A stretch of 64,000 nt of DNA from positions 248,001 through 312,000 of the forward strand of contig CAWDQN010000005.1 in the NCBI GenBank assembly GCA_963804495.1. Direction: 5' to 3'. The notes under the pieces were generated by a model, which made no database searches, had not been told where the DNA came from, and saw nothing but the letters and a program-made list of their open reading frames with translations. Of this stretch, positions 50,929 to 60,395 are shown in pieces. A program made the position numbers and the translations under genes. This DNA comes from Rhodovastum sp963804495 (GTDB taxonomy: Bacteria > Pseudomonadota > Alphaproteobacteria > Acetobacterales > Acetobacteraceae). How positions within the stretch are numbered: the stretch's first letter is position 1; each line of letters begins with the position of its first letter.

Positions 50929-51375
50929 ATGGCACGTATTCTTCTGGTCGAAGACAACGAGATGAACCGCGACATGCTGGCACGGCGGCTCATGCGCCAC
51001 GGCCATACCGTGCTGATCGCGACGGATGGCGCCGAGGGCATCGCCAGCGCCCGTGACGAGGCGCCCGATATCGTGCTGATGGACATGTCACTGCCGGTGA
51101 TCGACGGCTGGGATGCGGCGCGCCGGCTGCGGGATGATGCCGCCACGGCAGGCCTGCCGATCATCGCCCTGACCGCGCATGCCATGGCGGGCGACCGCGA
51201 ACGCGCGCTCGCGGCGGGGTGCGATGATTACGACATCAAGCCGCTGGATTTGCCGCGGCTACTCGGCAAGATCACGGCGCTGCTGGATGGACGGGGGAAC
51301 GGCGGAAGAAAGCAAGGCCAGGGCGCTGCCCCGGACCCGCCAAGGGCCGAGATGCCCCTGGACCCCTCTCCTTAG
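50929..51375 (+). CDS. Single-domain response regulator (DivK-like)
   Basis: The 148-residue receiver has LVEDNEMNRDML, phospho-acceptor Asp52 in IVLMDMSLPVIDG, ALTAHAM and conserved Lys in DDYDIKPLD. It has no output domain. It is the last gene of the haem-sensor/kinase operon, 25 bp after the receiver remnant. The receiver fold ends near LLDGRGNGG; the following 24 residues are encoded by the palindromic element at 51308-51512 and are not conserved in type. Confidence 0.9.
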   Translation: MARILLVEDNEMNRDMLARRLMRHGHTVLIATDGAEGIASARDEAPDIVLMDMSLPVIDGWDAARRLRDDAATAGLPIIALTAHAMAGDRERALAAGCDDYDIKPLDLPRLLGKITALLDGRGNGGRKQGQGAAPDPPRAEMPLDPSP

Positions 51376-51512
51376 ACAGTCGTCCTACGAGGCGGAGGTG
51401 AGACGGCGTACCGCCGAACCCCCTCTCAAAACAACTGTCTCATCGTAATGGGTTCCAAGGGGCCACTGCCCCTTGGCGGGGTCCAGGGGCAGAGCCCCTG
51501 GCCTTGCTTCCT
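51308..51512. repeat. Large palindromic intergenic element, copy 3
   Basis: The left half carries CAAGGCCAGGGC..GCCCCGG and CCAAGGGCC hairpins, and the right half GGTTCCAAGGGGCC..CCCCTTGG and CCAGGGGCAGAGCCCCTGG. The centre (GTGAGACGGCG TACCGCCG) is the least perfect of the four copies. It overlaps the 3' end of the receiver gene. Confidence 0.8.
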
Positions 51513-51609
51513 TCCCCCGATTGCCCCGTCATCAGGGTTTCTTTTCGGGCGGCAGGCACCCGGGGTATTTCTCCGTTATGTCTTCAAGCGGGTTCGGAGA
51601 CTTGCGCGG

Positions 51610-52434
51610 ATGAGAAATTTCAGCGGTTCGGCGCCCTGCGCCGGACGATGTGCCTGCTTGGCGCTGGCGGGACTGCTCGGGGCCGGTCTGCTGGTCGGGT
51701 GTGACGAAAAGCCGCCGGCGCCGCCGCCCGCGGCATCGACGGACGCGGCCGCGCACGCCCGCAGGGTCGCCGCCGAAAAGCTCAGCGCCGGCCTGCGCAA
51801 CCCGGCGGCGGCGCGGTTTCGCGGCGTGCAGGTCTATCAGCAGGCCGATCCCGCCGTCCTCGCCGTTTGCGGTCAGGTCAACCCGGAAGGCCGCGAGGAC
51901 CAGGCGTTCATCCCATTTGTGTCGGTTGTGACCTACAGCCGGCGCCCGGAGGCCGGACCGCCGGAGTTCGACATCGAGCAGTTCGTCGCCAGCTCGACCT
52001 CCGAGGCAACGCGCATGTACATCGAAATGACATCGCGGTGCGGCGAGAATGGCGGGCCACGGCAGCTGGGAAACCGCAAGATCATTCCGCCGCTGCCGCC
52101 GCTGCCGGCCGATCTGCCTGACCAGATCCAGCCAGCCCGGCCGGTACGGACGGACCGGCCTGCGACCGTCCTGGCTCCCGCGCCCGTTCCCCTTGCGATA
52201 CCCGCGTCCGGCGGCAAAGCGGAGCCGCTCGCCTCGCCGCTTGCCGGCCAGACCGTCACCATGCGGCAGGCCGGGAACATCCGCGCCGCTCCGGTCGGTG
52301 GCAGCCAGCTCGTTCGTGTCGCCCCGAAAGGGGCGGTCCTGAAAGTATTCGCCCAGGCCGCCGGGGGCTGGCTGCAGGTCGGCGACGATGGACCCGAGGG
52401 ATGGGTTCACTCCAGCCTTGTCGAAAGCCCCTGA
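51610..52434 (+). CDS. Lipoprotein with C-terminal SH3-like domain
   Basis: The 274-residue protein has a lipoprotein signal (LLGAGLLVGC, lipid-modified Cys31). A middle domain of unknown type is followed by a Pro-rich linker. The bacterial SH3 domain at about 205-272 contains MRQAGNIRAAPVGGSQLVRV and GWLQVGDDGPEGWVHSSLV. Such domains bind peptidoglycan or proteins in the envelope. GGAG lies 10 bases before the ATG. Confidence 0.85.
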   Translation: MRNFSGSAPCAGRCACLALAGLLGAGLLVGCDEKPPAPPPAASTDAAAHARRVAAEKLSAGLRNPAAARFRGVQVYQQADPAVLAVCGQVNPEGREDQAFIPFVSVVTYSRRPEAGPPEFDIEQFVASSTSEATRMYIEMTSRCGENGGPRQLGNRKIIPPLPPLPADLPDQIQPARPVRTDRPATVLAPAPVPLAIPASGGKAEPLASPLAGQTVTMRQAGNIRAAPVGGSQLVRVAPKGAVLKVFAQAAGGWLQVGDDGPEGWVHSSLVESP

Positions 52435-52635
52435 CCGGTTGCTGGGCCATGCGCCGCTGCCTTGCGCGCGGCCGCTCCGGCGCTGCAAGATGGGACATAC
52501 GCCTTGCGGCCGGCACCGCCGCCGGGGCGGAACACCACCAGGTGCCGGGGAACCTCCGGTCCCATGCCCCGCAGGGCAGGGGCCGCGGCATGCCGCCGTG
52601 ATCGCGCAACGGGGTGACGAAGGGATGCGGACGCC

Positions 52636-54210
52636 ATGAAGCGCCGTCAGGTCTTGCAGGCCGCCGCCGGGATGCTGGCCGCGCCCAACCTCGCCGCCGC
52701 CCAGGGCGGCAAGGTGCTGCGCTTCGTGCCGCAAGCCAACCTGTCCAGCATGGACGCGGTGGCCGGCACGCAATACGTGGTGCGCAACGCCGCCCTGCTG
52801 GTGTGGGACACGCTGTACGGCGTCGACGCCAACCTGGTGCCGCAGCCGCAGATGTGCGAGGGCCACGAGGCCGACGCCGCGTTCAAGACCTGGACCTTCC
52901 GTCTGCGTCCCGGCCTGAAGTTTCATGATGGCGTGCCGGTGCTCAGCCGCGACGTGATCGCCAGCCTGAAACGCTGGATGGTGCGTGACACCATGGGCCA
53001 GCAGATTGCCGCCCGGCTCGATGCGCTGGAAGCGCTGGATGACCGGAACTTCCGCTTCCGCCTGAACCGGCCGTTCGGCAAGCTGCTGTTCGCGCTCGGC
53101 AAGAGCAACGCGCCGGTGGCGCTGATCATGCCCGAGCGCATCGCCAAAACCGATCCGTTCCAGCTCATCGGCGAGTTCGTCGGGTCCGGCCCGATGAAGT
53201 TCAACCGCGCCGAATGGGTGCCCGGCGCGAAAGCGGTGTTCGAAAAATTCACCGAGTATCCGGTGCGGCCGGAAGCCGGCGAGTGGCTGGCCGGCGGCAA
53301 GCGCATCATGTTCGACCGCATCGAGTGGGCGGTGATGGACGCGGCGACCGCCGGCTCGGCGTTGCAGAACGGCGAGGTGGACTGGTGGGAGACGCCGCTG
53401 CCCGATCTGGTGCCGCTGCTCAAGCGCAACCGCACCATTTCGGTGGATATCGCCGACCCGCTTGGCAACATCGGCAGCCTGCGCATGAACCATCTGCAGC
53501 CGCCGTTCAACGACGTGCGGGTGCGCCGGGCGCTGCTGATGGGGCTGTCGCAGCAGGATTACATGCAGGCGGTGGTGGGCGAGAATCCCGATCTCTGGCG
53601 CCCGTTGCCGAGTTTCTTCACGCCCGGCACACCTGACTACACCGAAGCGGGCGGCGATATCCTGAAAGGGCCGCGCGACTATGCCGCGGCGAAGAAACTG
53701 CTGGCCGAGGCCGGACAGCTCGGGGCGAAGGTGACGCTGATTGTCGCCACCGATGTGCCGATCACCAAGGCGGAAGGCGAGGTGACGCAGGATCTGCTGA
53801 CCAAGCTTGGCTTCGAGGTGGATTACGTGGCGACGGACTGGGGCACGGTGGCCGCGCGCCGGACCAGGAAGGATCCGCCGGCCAAGGGCGGCTGGAACAT
53901 CTTTCACACCTGGCACGCCGGTGCCGACTGCGTGAACCCGGCCCCCTACACCGCGTTGGATGCGGGCGGCGACAAGGCGTGGTTCGGCTGGCCGAATTCG
54001 CCCGAGGTGGAGGCGCGCATCGCCGACTGGTATGCTGCCACCGATCCGCTGGCGGAGAAGACGGCGATGGTGGCGATCAACCGGGCGTCGTTCGAGAATG
54101 TGACGTATGCCCCGACCGGGTTTTTCCAGATGTACCAGGCCTGGCGCCGCAGCGTCTCCGGCGTGGTGAAGGCGCCGTTCCCGGTGTTCTGGGGGGTACA
54201 GAAGTCCTGA
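52636..54210 (+). CDS. Peptide/nickel-type ABC transporter substrate-binding protein
   Basis: The 524-residue periplasmic protein has a twin-arginine-like signal peptide (MKRRQVLQAAAGML.. cleaved near AAAQ) and the SBP_bac_5 fold. Features are LVWDTLYGVD, TWTFRLRPGLKFHDG and NDVRVRRALLMGLSQQDYM. It is the first gene of a five-gene dipeptide/oligopeptide uptake operon. The ligand cannot be read from sequence. Confidence 0.93.
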   Translation: MKRRQVLQAAAGMLAAPNLAAAQGGKVLRFVPQANLSSMDAVAGTQYVVRNAALLVWDTLYGVDANLVPQPQMCEGHEADAAFKTWTFRLRPGLKFHDGVPVLSRDVIASLKRWMVRDTMGQQIAARLDALEALDDRNFRFRLNRPFGKLLFALGKSNAPVALIMPERIAKTDPFQLIGEFVGSGPMKFNRAEWVPGAKAVFEKFTEYPVRPEAGEWLAGGKRIMFDRIEWAVMDAATAGSALQNGEVDWWETPLPDLVPLLKRNRTISVDIADPLGNIGSLRMNHLQPPFNDVRVRRALLMGLSQQDYMQAVVGENPDLWRPLPSFFTPGTPDYTEAGGDILKGPRDYAAAKKLLAEAGQLGAKVTLIVATDVPITKAEGEVTQDLLTKLGFEVDYVATDWGTVAARRTRKDPPAKGGWNIFHTWHAGADCVNPAPYTALDAGGDKAWFGWPNSPEVEARIADWYAATDPLAEKTAMVAINRASFENVTYAPTGFFQMYQAWRRSVSGVVKAPFPVFWGVQKS

Positions 54211-54267
54211 ACCGGCGGTGCGGCCGCGGCGCCATCCAGGGGCAGCATAGCGCAAGGGACGTGACCA

Positions 54268-55209
54268 ATGTTCGCCTACGCCGCGCGGCGGGTCCTGGCC
54301 ACCATCCCTGTCATGGCGGTGGTGGCGCTGTTCGTGTTCAGCCTGCTCTATATCGCCCCCGGCGATCCCGCGGCGATCATCGCCGGCGACCAGGCGAGCC
54401 CGGAGGACGTCGAACGCATCCGTGCCTCGCTGGGGCTGGACCGGCCGTTCCTCATCCGGTTCGGCGCCTGGATCTGGGACGTGCTGAACGGTGACCTCGG
54501 CACCTCGATCTTCACCAGCCTGCCGGTCAGCCACATGATCGCCCAGCGCATCGAGCCGACCTTGTCGCTGATGCTGCTCACATTGGTGCTGTCGGTCGTT
54601 GTCGCGGTGCCGATGGGCGTGCTGGCGGCGTCCCGGCAGGGCAGCTGGATCGACCGGCTGGTGATGGTGCTGGCGGTGGCCGGGTTCTCGGTGCCGGTGT
54701 TCGTGGTGGGCTATGGGCAGGCCTATGTGTTCGCGCTGCAGCTCGATCTGTTGCCGGTGCAGGGCTACACGCCGATCGCTGACGGCCTGGGGTCCTGGCT
54801 GTCGCATTTGCTGCTGCCGGCGGTCACGCTGGGCAGCGCTTTCGTCGCCCTGATCGCGCGCATCACCCGGGCCACCATGCTGGAGGTTCTCAACCAGGAC
54901 TACGTGCGCACGGCGAAGTCGAAAGGCGCCGATCAGCGCTCCATCCTGTTCGTGCACGCCTTGAAGAACGCGGCCGTGCCGATCGTCACCGTCATCGGGC
55001 TGGGCGTCGCCGGCCTGATCGGCGGCGCGGTGGTGACCGAGAGCGTGTTCGCCATTCCCGGCGTCGGGCGGCTGGTGGTGGACGCCATTTTGCGGCGCGA
55101 CTACCCGGTGATCCAGGGTGTCGTGCTGATGTTCAGCTTCGCCTATGTGCTGGTGAATCTGGGCGTCGACCTGCTCTACACCGTGTTCGATCCGAGGATC
55201 CGCTATTGA
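54268..55209 (+). CDS. ABC transporter permease (DppB type)
   Basis: The 313-residue inner-membrane permease has about six spans, an N-terminal YAARRVLATIPVMAVVALFVF span, the DppB feature LGLDRPFLIRFGAW, and the EAA loop (YVRTAKSKGADQRSILFVHALKNA) that contacts the ATPase. It is coupled to the next gene (TTGA overlap). Confidence 0.94.
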   Translation: MFAYAARRVLATIPVMAVVALFVFSLLYIAPGDPAAIIAGDQASPEDVERIRASLGLDRPFLIRFGAWIWDVLNGDLGTSIFTSLPVSHMIAQRIEPTLSLMLLTLVLSVVVAVPMGVLAASRQGSWIDRLVMVLAVAGFSVPVFVVGYGQAYVFALQLDLLPVQGYTPIADGLGSWLSHLLLPAVTLGSAFVALIARITRATMLEVLNQDYVRTAKSKGADQRSILFVHALKNAAVPIVTVIGLGVAGLIGGAVVTESVFAIPGVGRLVVDAILRRDYPVIQGVVLMFSFAYVLVNLGVDLLYTVFDPRIRY

Positions 55210-56117
55210 GCATCGGTGCCCTCGGTCAGCACGCGCATGAAGCCGCCGCCGAGCTGCCGGAGGTGCTGCCGCCACGCAAGCCGCGCGGCATGGTGTCCAT
55301 GTTCATTTACCGCCATCCGACGATCGCCGCCGGCGGATTTCTGCTGGCGCTGATCGTCGGCATCGCCATCCTCGCCCCCTGGCTCGGCACCGTCGATCCC
55401 ACCGCGCTGGCGCCGGCGCGGCGGACGCGCCCGCCTGGGCCGCAATACTGGTTCGGCACCGATATGCTGGGGCGCGACGTGTATTCGCGGGTGCTGTATG
55501 GCGCGCGGGTGTCGCTGATCGTCGGGTTCTCGGTGGCGTTCCTGTCGGCGCTGGCCGGGCTGGTCATCGGCCTGGCCGCGGGGTTCGTCCGCTGGATGGA
55601 TGCGATCGTCATGCGGGTGATGGACGGCATGATGGCGATTCCGTCGATCCTGCTGGCGATCGCGTTGATGGCGCTGACCCGCGGCAGCGTGCAGAACGTC
55701 ATCATCGCCATCACCATCGCCGAGGTGCCGCGGGTGTCGCGGCTGGTGCGCGGGGTGGTGCTGAGCCTGCGCGAGCTTGCCTATGTCGAGGCGGCGGTGG
55801 CGTGCGGAACGCGCACGCCGAAGCTCATCATCCGGCACATCCTGCCCAACACGCTGGCGCCGATCACGGTGCAGGCGACCTATATCTGCGCCGCCGCCAT
55901 GATCACCGAGGCGATCCTGTCGTTCATCGGCGCCGGCACGCCGCCCACCATTCCGTCGTGGGGCAACATCATGGCGGAGGGGCGGGCGCTGTGGCAGGTG
56001 AAGCCGTTCATCGTGTTCTTCCCGGCGTTTTTCCTGTCGGTGACGGTGCTGGCGGTGAACCTGCTGGGTGATGGGCTGCGCGACGCGCTCGATCCGCGTC
56101 TGGCCAAAAAGCTCTGA
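55206..56117 (+). CDS. ABC transporter permease (DppC type)
   Basis: This 303-residue permease has the DppC feature FGTDMLGRDVYSRVLYGAR after the first span and the EAA loop AYVEAAVACGTRTPKLIIRH. It starts with TTG overlapping the dppB-like stop. An ATG further in would remove part of the cytoplasmic N-terminus, so the TTG is likely. Confidence 0.93.
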   Translation: MSIGALGQHAHEAAAELPEVLPPRKPRGMVSMFIYRHPTIAAGGFLLALIVGIAILAPWLGTVDPTALAPARRTRPPGPQYWFGTDMLGRDVYSRVLYGARVSLIVGFSVAFLSALAGLVIGLAAGFVRWMDAIVMRVMDGMMAIPSILLAIALMALTRGSVQNVIIAITIAEVPRVSRLVRGVVLSLRELAYVEAAVACGTRTPKLIIRHILPNTLAPITVQATYICAAAMITEAILSFIGAGTPPTIPSWGNIMAEGRALWQVKPFIVFFPAFFLSVTVLAVNLLGDGLRDALDPRLAKKL

Positions 56118-56122
56118 GCGCG

Positions 56123-57112
56123 ATGGCGGTGCCGCTGCTGCGGGTGGAAAACCTGCAAACCCATTTCGGCACAATGGATGGCGTGGTGCGCGCGGTCGAC
56201 GGGCTTTCGTTGCGGATCGACGCCAGCGAAACGGTGGCGCTGGTGGGCGAGAGCGGCTGCGGCAAATCGGTCACCTCGATGTCCATCCTGCGGCTGATCG
56301 CCGAGCCGCCGGGCCGCATCGCGGGCAACATCCTGTTTCAGGGCCGCAACCTGCTGACCCTGTCCGAGCCGGAGATGCGCAGGGTTCGCGGCAAGCAGAT
56401 CAGCATGATCTTCCAGGAACCGATGACCAGCCTGAACCCGGTGCTGACGGTTGGGCGGCAGATCGGCGAAACGCTGCGCATGCATGAAGGTTTGTCGGCG
56501 CGCGAGGCCGAGACGCGCGCCGTCGAGATGCTGACGCTGGTCGGCATTCCCGCCCCGGCCCGGCGGGTGCGCGAGTATCCGCACCAATTGTCCGGCGGCA
56601 TGCGCCAGCGCGTCATGATCGCCATGGCCCTCGCCTGCAACCCGAAGCTGCTGATCGCCGACGAGCCCACCACGGCGCTGGACGTGACCATCCAGGCGCA
56701 GATTCTCGATCTCATGCGCGACCTCAAGACGCGGCTGGGCTCGGCGATTCTGCTGATCACCCATGATCTCGGCGTGGTGGCGGACATGGCGCAGCGGGTG
56801 GTGGTGATGTATGCCGGGCGCGGCGTGGAGGAAGCCGCGGTGGAGGCGATTTTCGCCCGCCCGATGCACCCCTACACGCGCGGCCTGCTCGGGGCGGTGC
56901 CCAGGCTCGGCGCGTCGCTGGCGCCGGGCGGGCGGGCAAGGCTCACCGAAATCGGCGGCCAGGTGCCCAGCCTGCGCGAGCGCATCGTTGGCTGTGCCTT
57001 CGCCGGGCGCTGCGCTTTGGCAACCGGCATTTGCCGTCAGGTGGCGCCGGCGATGGCGGAAAAGCGCGCGGCCCATTTCGTCGCCTGCCACCACGCGGAC
57101 CTGGCCGGATGA
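56123..57112 (+). CDS. Oligopeptide ABC transporter ATPase (DppD type)
   Basis: The 329-residue ATPase has Walker A GESGCGKSV, signature LSGGMRQRVMIAMAL, Walker B LLIADEPTTALD, and the C-terminal oligopeptide extension with cysteines (CAFAGRCALATGIC) that may bind an Fe-S cluster. The stop overlaps the next start. Confidence 0.95.
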   Translation: MAVPLLRVENLQTHFGTMDGVVRAVDGLSLRIDASETVALVGESGCGKSVTSMSILRLIAEPPGRIAGNILFQGRNLLTLSEPEMRRVRGKQISMIFQEPMTSLNPVLTVGRQIGETLRMHEGLSAREAETRAVEMLTLVGIPAPARRVREYPHQLSGGMRQRVMIAMALACNPKLLIADEPTTALDVTIQAQILDLMRDLKTRLGSAILLITHDLGVVADMAQRVVVMYAGRGVEEAAVEAIFARPMHPYTRGLLGAVPRLGASLAPGGRARLTEIGGQVPSLRERIVGCAFAGRCALATGICRQVAPAMAEKRAAHFVACHHADLAG

Positions 57113-58117
57113 GCGCGCCGAAGCTGCTCGAGGTCAGGGACCTCAAGAAGTATTTCCCGCTGCGTGGCGGGCTGTTCGGGCGGACGGGCGGCACGGTCCA
57201 TGCCGTCGATGGGGTTTCGTTCGATATCGCCAAAGGCGAAACCCTGTCCCTGGTGGGCGAGAGCGGCTGTGGCAAGTCGACGGTCGGAAAATCCATCCTG
57301 CGTCTGTATCCGATCACCTCGGGCGAGGTCCGGCTGGACGGACAGCGCATCGATAACCTCTCCGCGCGCCGGTTGCGGCCGCTGCGCCGGCGGATGCAGG
57401 TCGTGTTCCAGGACCCGTTCTCCAGCCTCAACCCGCGCCTGCGGGTGCGCGACATCATCGCCGAGCCGATCGTCAATTTCGGCCTGGCCAGGGGCCGTGC
57501 TCTTGACGACGTTGTTGCCGGGCTGATGGACAAGGTGCGGCTGCCGCGCGATGCGATGCGCCGCTTCCCGCACGAATTTTCCGGCGGCCAGCGCCAGCGC
57601 ATCTGCATCGCCCGCGCGCTCGCGCCGGGGGCCGACCTGATCATCTGCGACGAGGCGGTTTCCGCGCTCGAACGTCTCGGTCAAGGCGCAGATCGTCAAC
57701 CTGCTGGCGGACCTGCAGGACGAGCTGGGCCTGGCGCTGTTGTTCATCAGCCACGACCTGGCCATCGTCGAGCACCTGACGCATCGGGTGGCGGTGATGT
57801 ATCTCGGCAGGATCGTGGAACTTGCCGACCGGCGGACGCTGTTTGCGGCGCCGCGGCATCCGTATACGCGCGCGCTGCTGTCGGCGGTGCCGGTGCCGGA
57901 CCCGGCGGCGCGGCGCCAGCGGGTGATCCTGCGTGGCGACGTGCCCAGCCCGATCAACCCGCCTTGCGGCTGCCGTTTCCATACCCGCTGCCCGGTGGTG
58001 ACAGAGCGGTGCCGGGTGGAGGAGCCGTTGCTGCGGGCGGTGCCGGGGGCGGGCGGGCATGTGGCGGCGTGCCATCTGGAGGAAGGCCAGGGCTCTGCCC
58101 CGGGCCCCGCCACTTAA
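57109..58117 (+). pseudogene. Oligopeptide ABC transporter ATPase (DppF type), frameshifted
   Basis: The gene starts MSAPKLLEVRDLKKYFPLRG, with Walker A GESGCGKST, signature FSGGQRQRICIARAL and Walker B LIICDEAVSALE. An extra A at about 57671 turns the expected SALDVSVKAQIVNLLADL into SALERLGQGADRQ. From there the correct protein continues in another frame to 58117, including LLFISHDLAIVEHL and CRFHTRCPVVTERC. Without correction the D-loop, H-loop and C-terminal extension are lost and the ATPase should be inactive. DppD-type and DppF-type ATPases work as a pair, so the whole importer would be affected. Confidence 0.9.
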
Positions 58118-58256
58118 GACAGTTGTTATACGGGGGGTGAGGCGGGGAACCGGTTCCCCGCCTCACCCCCCGTATAACAACTGCATAATAGTAATGGGTT
58201 CCAAGGGGCCACCGCCCCTTGGCGGGTCCAGGGCAGAGCCCTGGCCTTCCTTCCCT
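58081..58256. repeat. Large palindromic intergenic element, copy 4
   Basis: The central stem GGCGGGGAACCGGTTCCCCGCC is extended by TATACGGGGGGTGAG and its complement CTCACCCCCCGTATA. The right half has GGTTCCAAGGGGCC..CCCCTTGG and CCAGGGCAGAGCCCTGG. The left half lacks the first of these. It separates the ABC operon from coxS. Confidence 0.85.
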
Positions 58257-58317
58257 TTGCTTGACCCCACCCGGCCCCGATGACAACACTCGCTGCGAAA
58301 CGCCGCAGGAGAAAAAA

Positions 58318-58815
58318 ATGCCGCAGGTCAGTCTCACGGTGAACGGCAAGCGCGAGACGGTCGAGGTTGAAGGGCGCACCCTGCTGGTCGAATTGCTGCG
58401 CGAGACGCTGGGCCTCACCGGCACCCATGTGGGTTGCGACACCAGCCAGTGCGGTGCCTGCGTGGTGCTGCTGGATGGCAAGTCGGTGAAATCCTGCACG
58501 ATGCTTGCCTTGCAGGCCGAGGGCGGCAGCGTCGTCACCATCGAGGGCCTGGCGGCGGCCGACGGCACGCTGCACCCGATGCAGGAGGCTTTCCGCGAGC
58601 ATCACGCGCTGCAATGCGGCTTCTGCACCCCGGGCATGGTGCTCAGCGCCATCGACCTGGTGCAAAGCCATCCGCAAGGGCTGACCGAGGAGCAGATCCG
58701 CCACGGTCTGGAAGGCAATCTCTGCCGTTGCACCGGCTACCACAACATCGTGAAGGCGATCGCGGCGGCCTGGCCGGCGATGCACCTCCGGCCGCAGGCA
58801 CAGGCCGCCGCGTAG
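58318..58815 (+). CDS. coxS: Aerobic CO dehydrogenase-type small Fe-S subunit
   Basis: The 165-residue electron-transfer subunit of a molybdenum hydroxylase (xanthine oxidase family) has the plant-type [2Fe-2S] set GCDTSQCGACVVLLDG..C and the second set CGFCTPGM..CRCTGY. Length is normal. AGGAG precedes the ATG. It is followed 13 bp later by coxM. True CO oxidation cannot be claimed without the large subunit. Confidence 0.93.
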   Translation: MPQVSLTVNGKRETVEVEGRTLLVELLRETLGLTGTHVGCDTSQCGACVVLLDGKSVKSCTMLALQAEGGSVVTIEGLAAADGTLHPMQEAFREHHALQCGFCTPGMVLSAIDLVQSHPQGLTEEQIRHGLEGNLCRCTGYHNIVKAIAAAWPAMHLRPQAQAAA

Positions 58816-58828
58816 GGGAGAAGCACGC

Positions 58829-59620
58829 ATGTATGATTTCGCCTACACCAAGCCCGCCACTTTGGCAGACGCCGTGCGTGCCCTGGGCGCCGAGGATGCC
58901 AAGGCGCTGGCGGGCGGACAGACCATTATCCCCGTGCTGAAACAGCGGCTGAACCGGCCTTCCATCATGGTCGACCTCGCCGGGCTGGGTCTGTCGCACA
59001 TCACGGTGGGCAAGGATGCGGTGACGGTCGGCGCCACCACCACCCATGCCGCTGTGGCGGCGCATCGCGACGTGCTGGCGGCGTTTCCGGCGCTTGCCTG
59101 CCTGGCTGCGGGCATCGGCGACAACCAGGTGCGCAACCGCGGCACCGTCGGCGGCAGCCTGGCCAACAACGACCCGACCGCCGACTATCCTGCCGCGGCG
59201 CTGGCCACCGGCGCCACCATTCGCACCAGCAAGCGCGAGATCGCGGCCGATGATTACTTCCAGGGACTGTTCACAACTCCGCTGGAAGCGGATGAGATCA
59301 TCACCGAGGTGGCATTCCCCATCCCTCTCCGGGCGGCCTATACGAAGTTCCGCAATCCGGCCTCGCGCTACGCCATGGTGGGCGTGTTCGTGGCCAGGTT
59401 CGGGCATTCGGTGCGGGTGGCGGTGACCGGGGCGGGGCAGGACGGCGTGTTCCGCCACGCGGCGTTCGAGCAGGCGCTGGCGCATTCCTGGTCGCCGGCG
59501 GCGCTGGACGGCATTGTCACGCCGGCGGACGGGTTGAACAGCGACATGCACGGCAGCGCCGAATACCGTGCGCATCTGATCGGGGTGATGGCCAGGCGCG
59601 CGGTGGCGGCGGCCGTGTAG
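58829..59620 (+). CDS. coxM: Molybdenum hydroxylase medium FAD subunit
   Basis: The 263-residue FAD-binding subunit has LAGGQTIIPVLKQRL, VGATTTHAAV, GIGDNQVRNRGTVGGSLANNDPTADYPAA (both FAD loops) and the C-terminal CO_deh_flav_C domain. It forms the electron path with CoxS. The large molybdopterin subunit is not downstream: an unrelated lower-GC island begins within 260 bp. Confidence 0.92.
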   Translation: MYDFAYTKPATLADAVRALGAEDAKALAGGQTIIPVLKQRLNRPSIMVDLAGLGLSHITVGKDAVTVGATTTHAAVAAHRDVLAAFPALACLAAGIGDNQVRNRGTVGGSLANNDPTADYPAAALATGATIRTSKREIAADDYFQGLFTTPLEADEIITEVAFPIPLRAAYTKFRNPASRYAMVGVFVARFGHSVRVAVTGAGQDGVFRHAAFEQALAHSWSPAALDGIVTPADGLNSDMHGSAEYRAHLIGVMARRAVAAAV

Positions 59621-59883
59621 TCGATCGTTTTCATGAAACCGTTGCTAACCGGGGCGACGGTTTGGCTTGAGGGCCGCTTCGGGTGGGGAGCGGCCGTAGA
59701 TGGCTTGTGGCTCCGATGTCCGCTTTGCGCCCATCTCCGCCATTCCGCCGTCTCCGTCATCGCCTCCGAAGCAGAACTCCTCCCGGCGGCCGTCGGATGG
59801 CGGGCGTGGGTGGATTGCTGCCGGTCAGCGCGCGCCACACCGCGCGTAAACCGGACACACGGTGCGCGGCTATGCCTGCTAAG

Positions 59884-60342
59884 TTACCGCCGTGTTAGGC
59901 CGATAATCCGTTGGTTCATCATAGGGAGTTCATACTGGATGGGAGGCGCTTCGGGCACGTCAAAGGTCGCAATTCGTTCCCTGATGCGAGCGACAACTGG
60001 ATTCAGCGGCAAAATCAGCGTGCAGCCTGCAATTTCGGGAATCTCCGTTCCCCACGTGATGGATTCGGCTCCAATAAAAAGCATGCCCGGGTCCCGCCCG
60101 GGTGCGATGGCCTTCGAGACGAGAGCAAACAGCTGGTCTGCCATGGGGCCAAGTCGTTCGACGCCGAGGCCGAACAGGCCTACTGCCTGCGCGACCGCGC
60201 CGATGGCCACGATCTCGGCGAAGGTGTAGCTCTGCGAGCGACCGTCCTTCTGCCTTAACGGAGCCATATGCGCCTTCCAATAGCGGAGCGTGTCTTTGGA
60301 AATCTCTGCAAGGTCAAGGACTTGACTATGGCGATACCGCAT
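59884..60342 (-). CDS. MerR-like DNA-binding protein
   Basis: The 152-residue protein has an N-terminal winged-helix like that of MerR regulators: VLDLAEISKDTLRYWKAHM, then GRSQSYTFAEIVAIGAVAQA. The C-terminal half has no recognised ligand-binding domain. It is divergent from the small gene at 60455 with 112 bp between, which contains a perfect 14-bp palindrome. It probably controls the island's genes and itself. GC is lower than in the core genes. Confidence 0.75.
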   Translation of the reverse strand: MRYRHSQVLDLAEISKDTLRYWKAHMAPLRQKDGRSQSYTFAEIVAIGAVAQAVGLFGLGVERLGPMADQLFALVSKAIAPGRDPGMLFIGAESITWGTEIPEIAGCTLILPLNPVVARIRERIATFDVPEAPPIQYELPMMNQRIIGLTRR

Positions 60343-60395
60343 CGTGCTGCCGTTCTGCCCTCAGCGTCTGCATTCTGAATGGGGCGTGAGCCCTA

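Noticed and set aside
48093..51185. Long minus-strand open frame opposite the hybrid kinase
   Set aside because: Shadow of the kinase gene; no recognisable protein features.
51532..55275. Long minus-strand open frame opposite the lipoprotein and ABC genes
   Set aside because: Shadow; its composition is His/Arg/Gln-rich, as in other antisense frames here.
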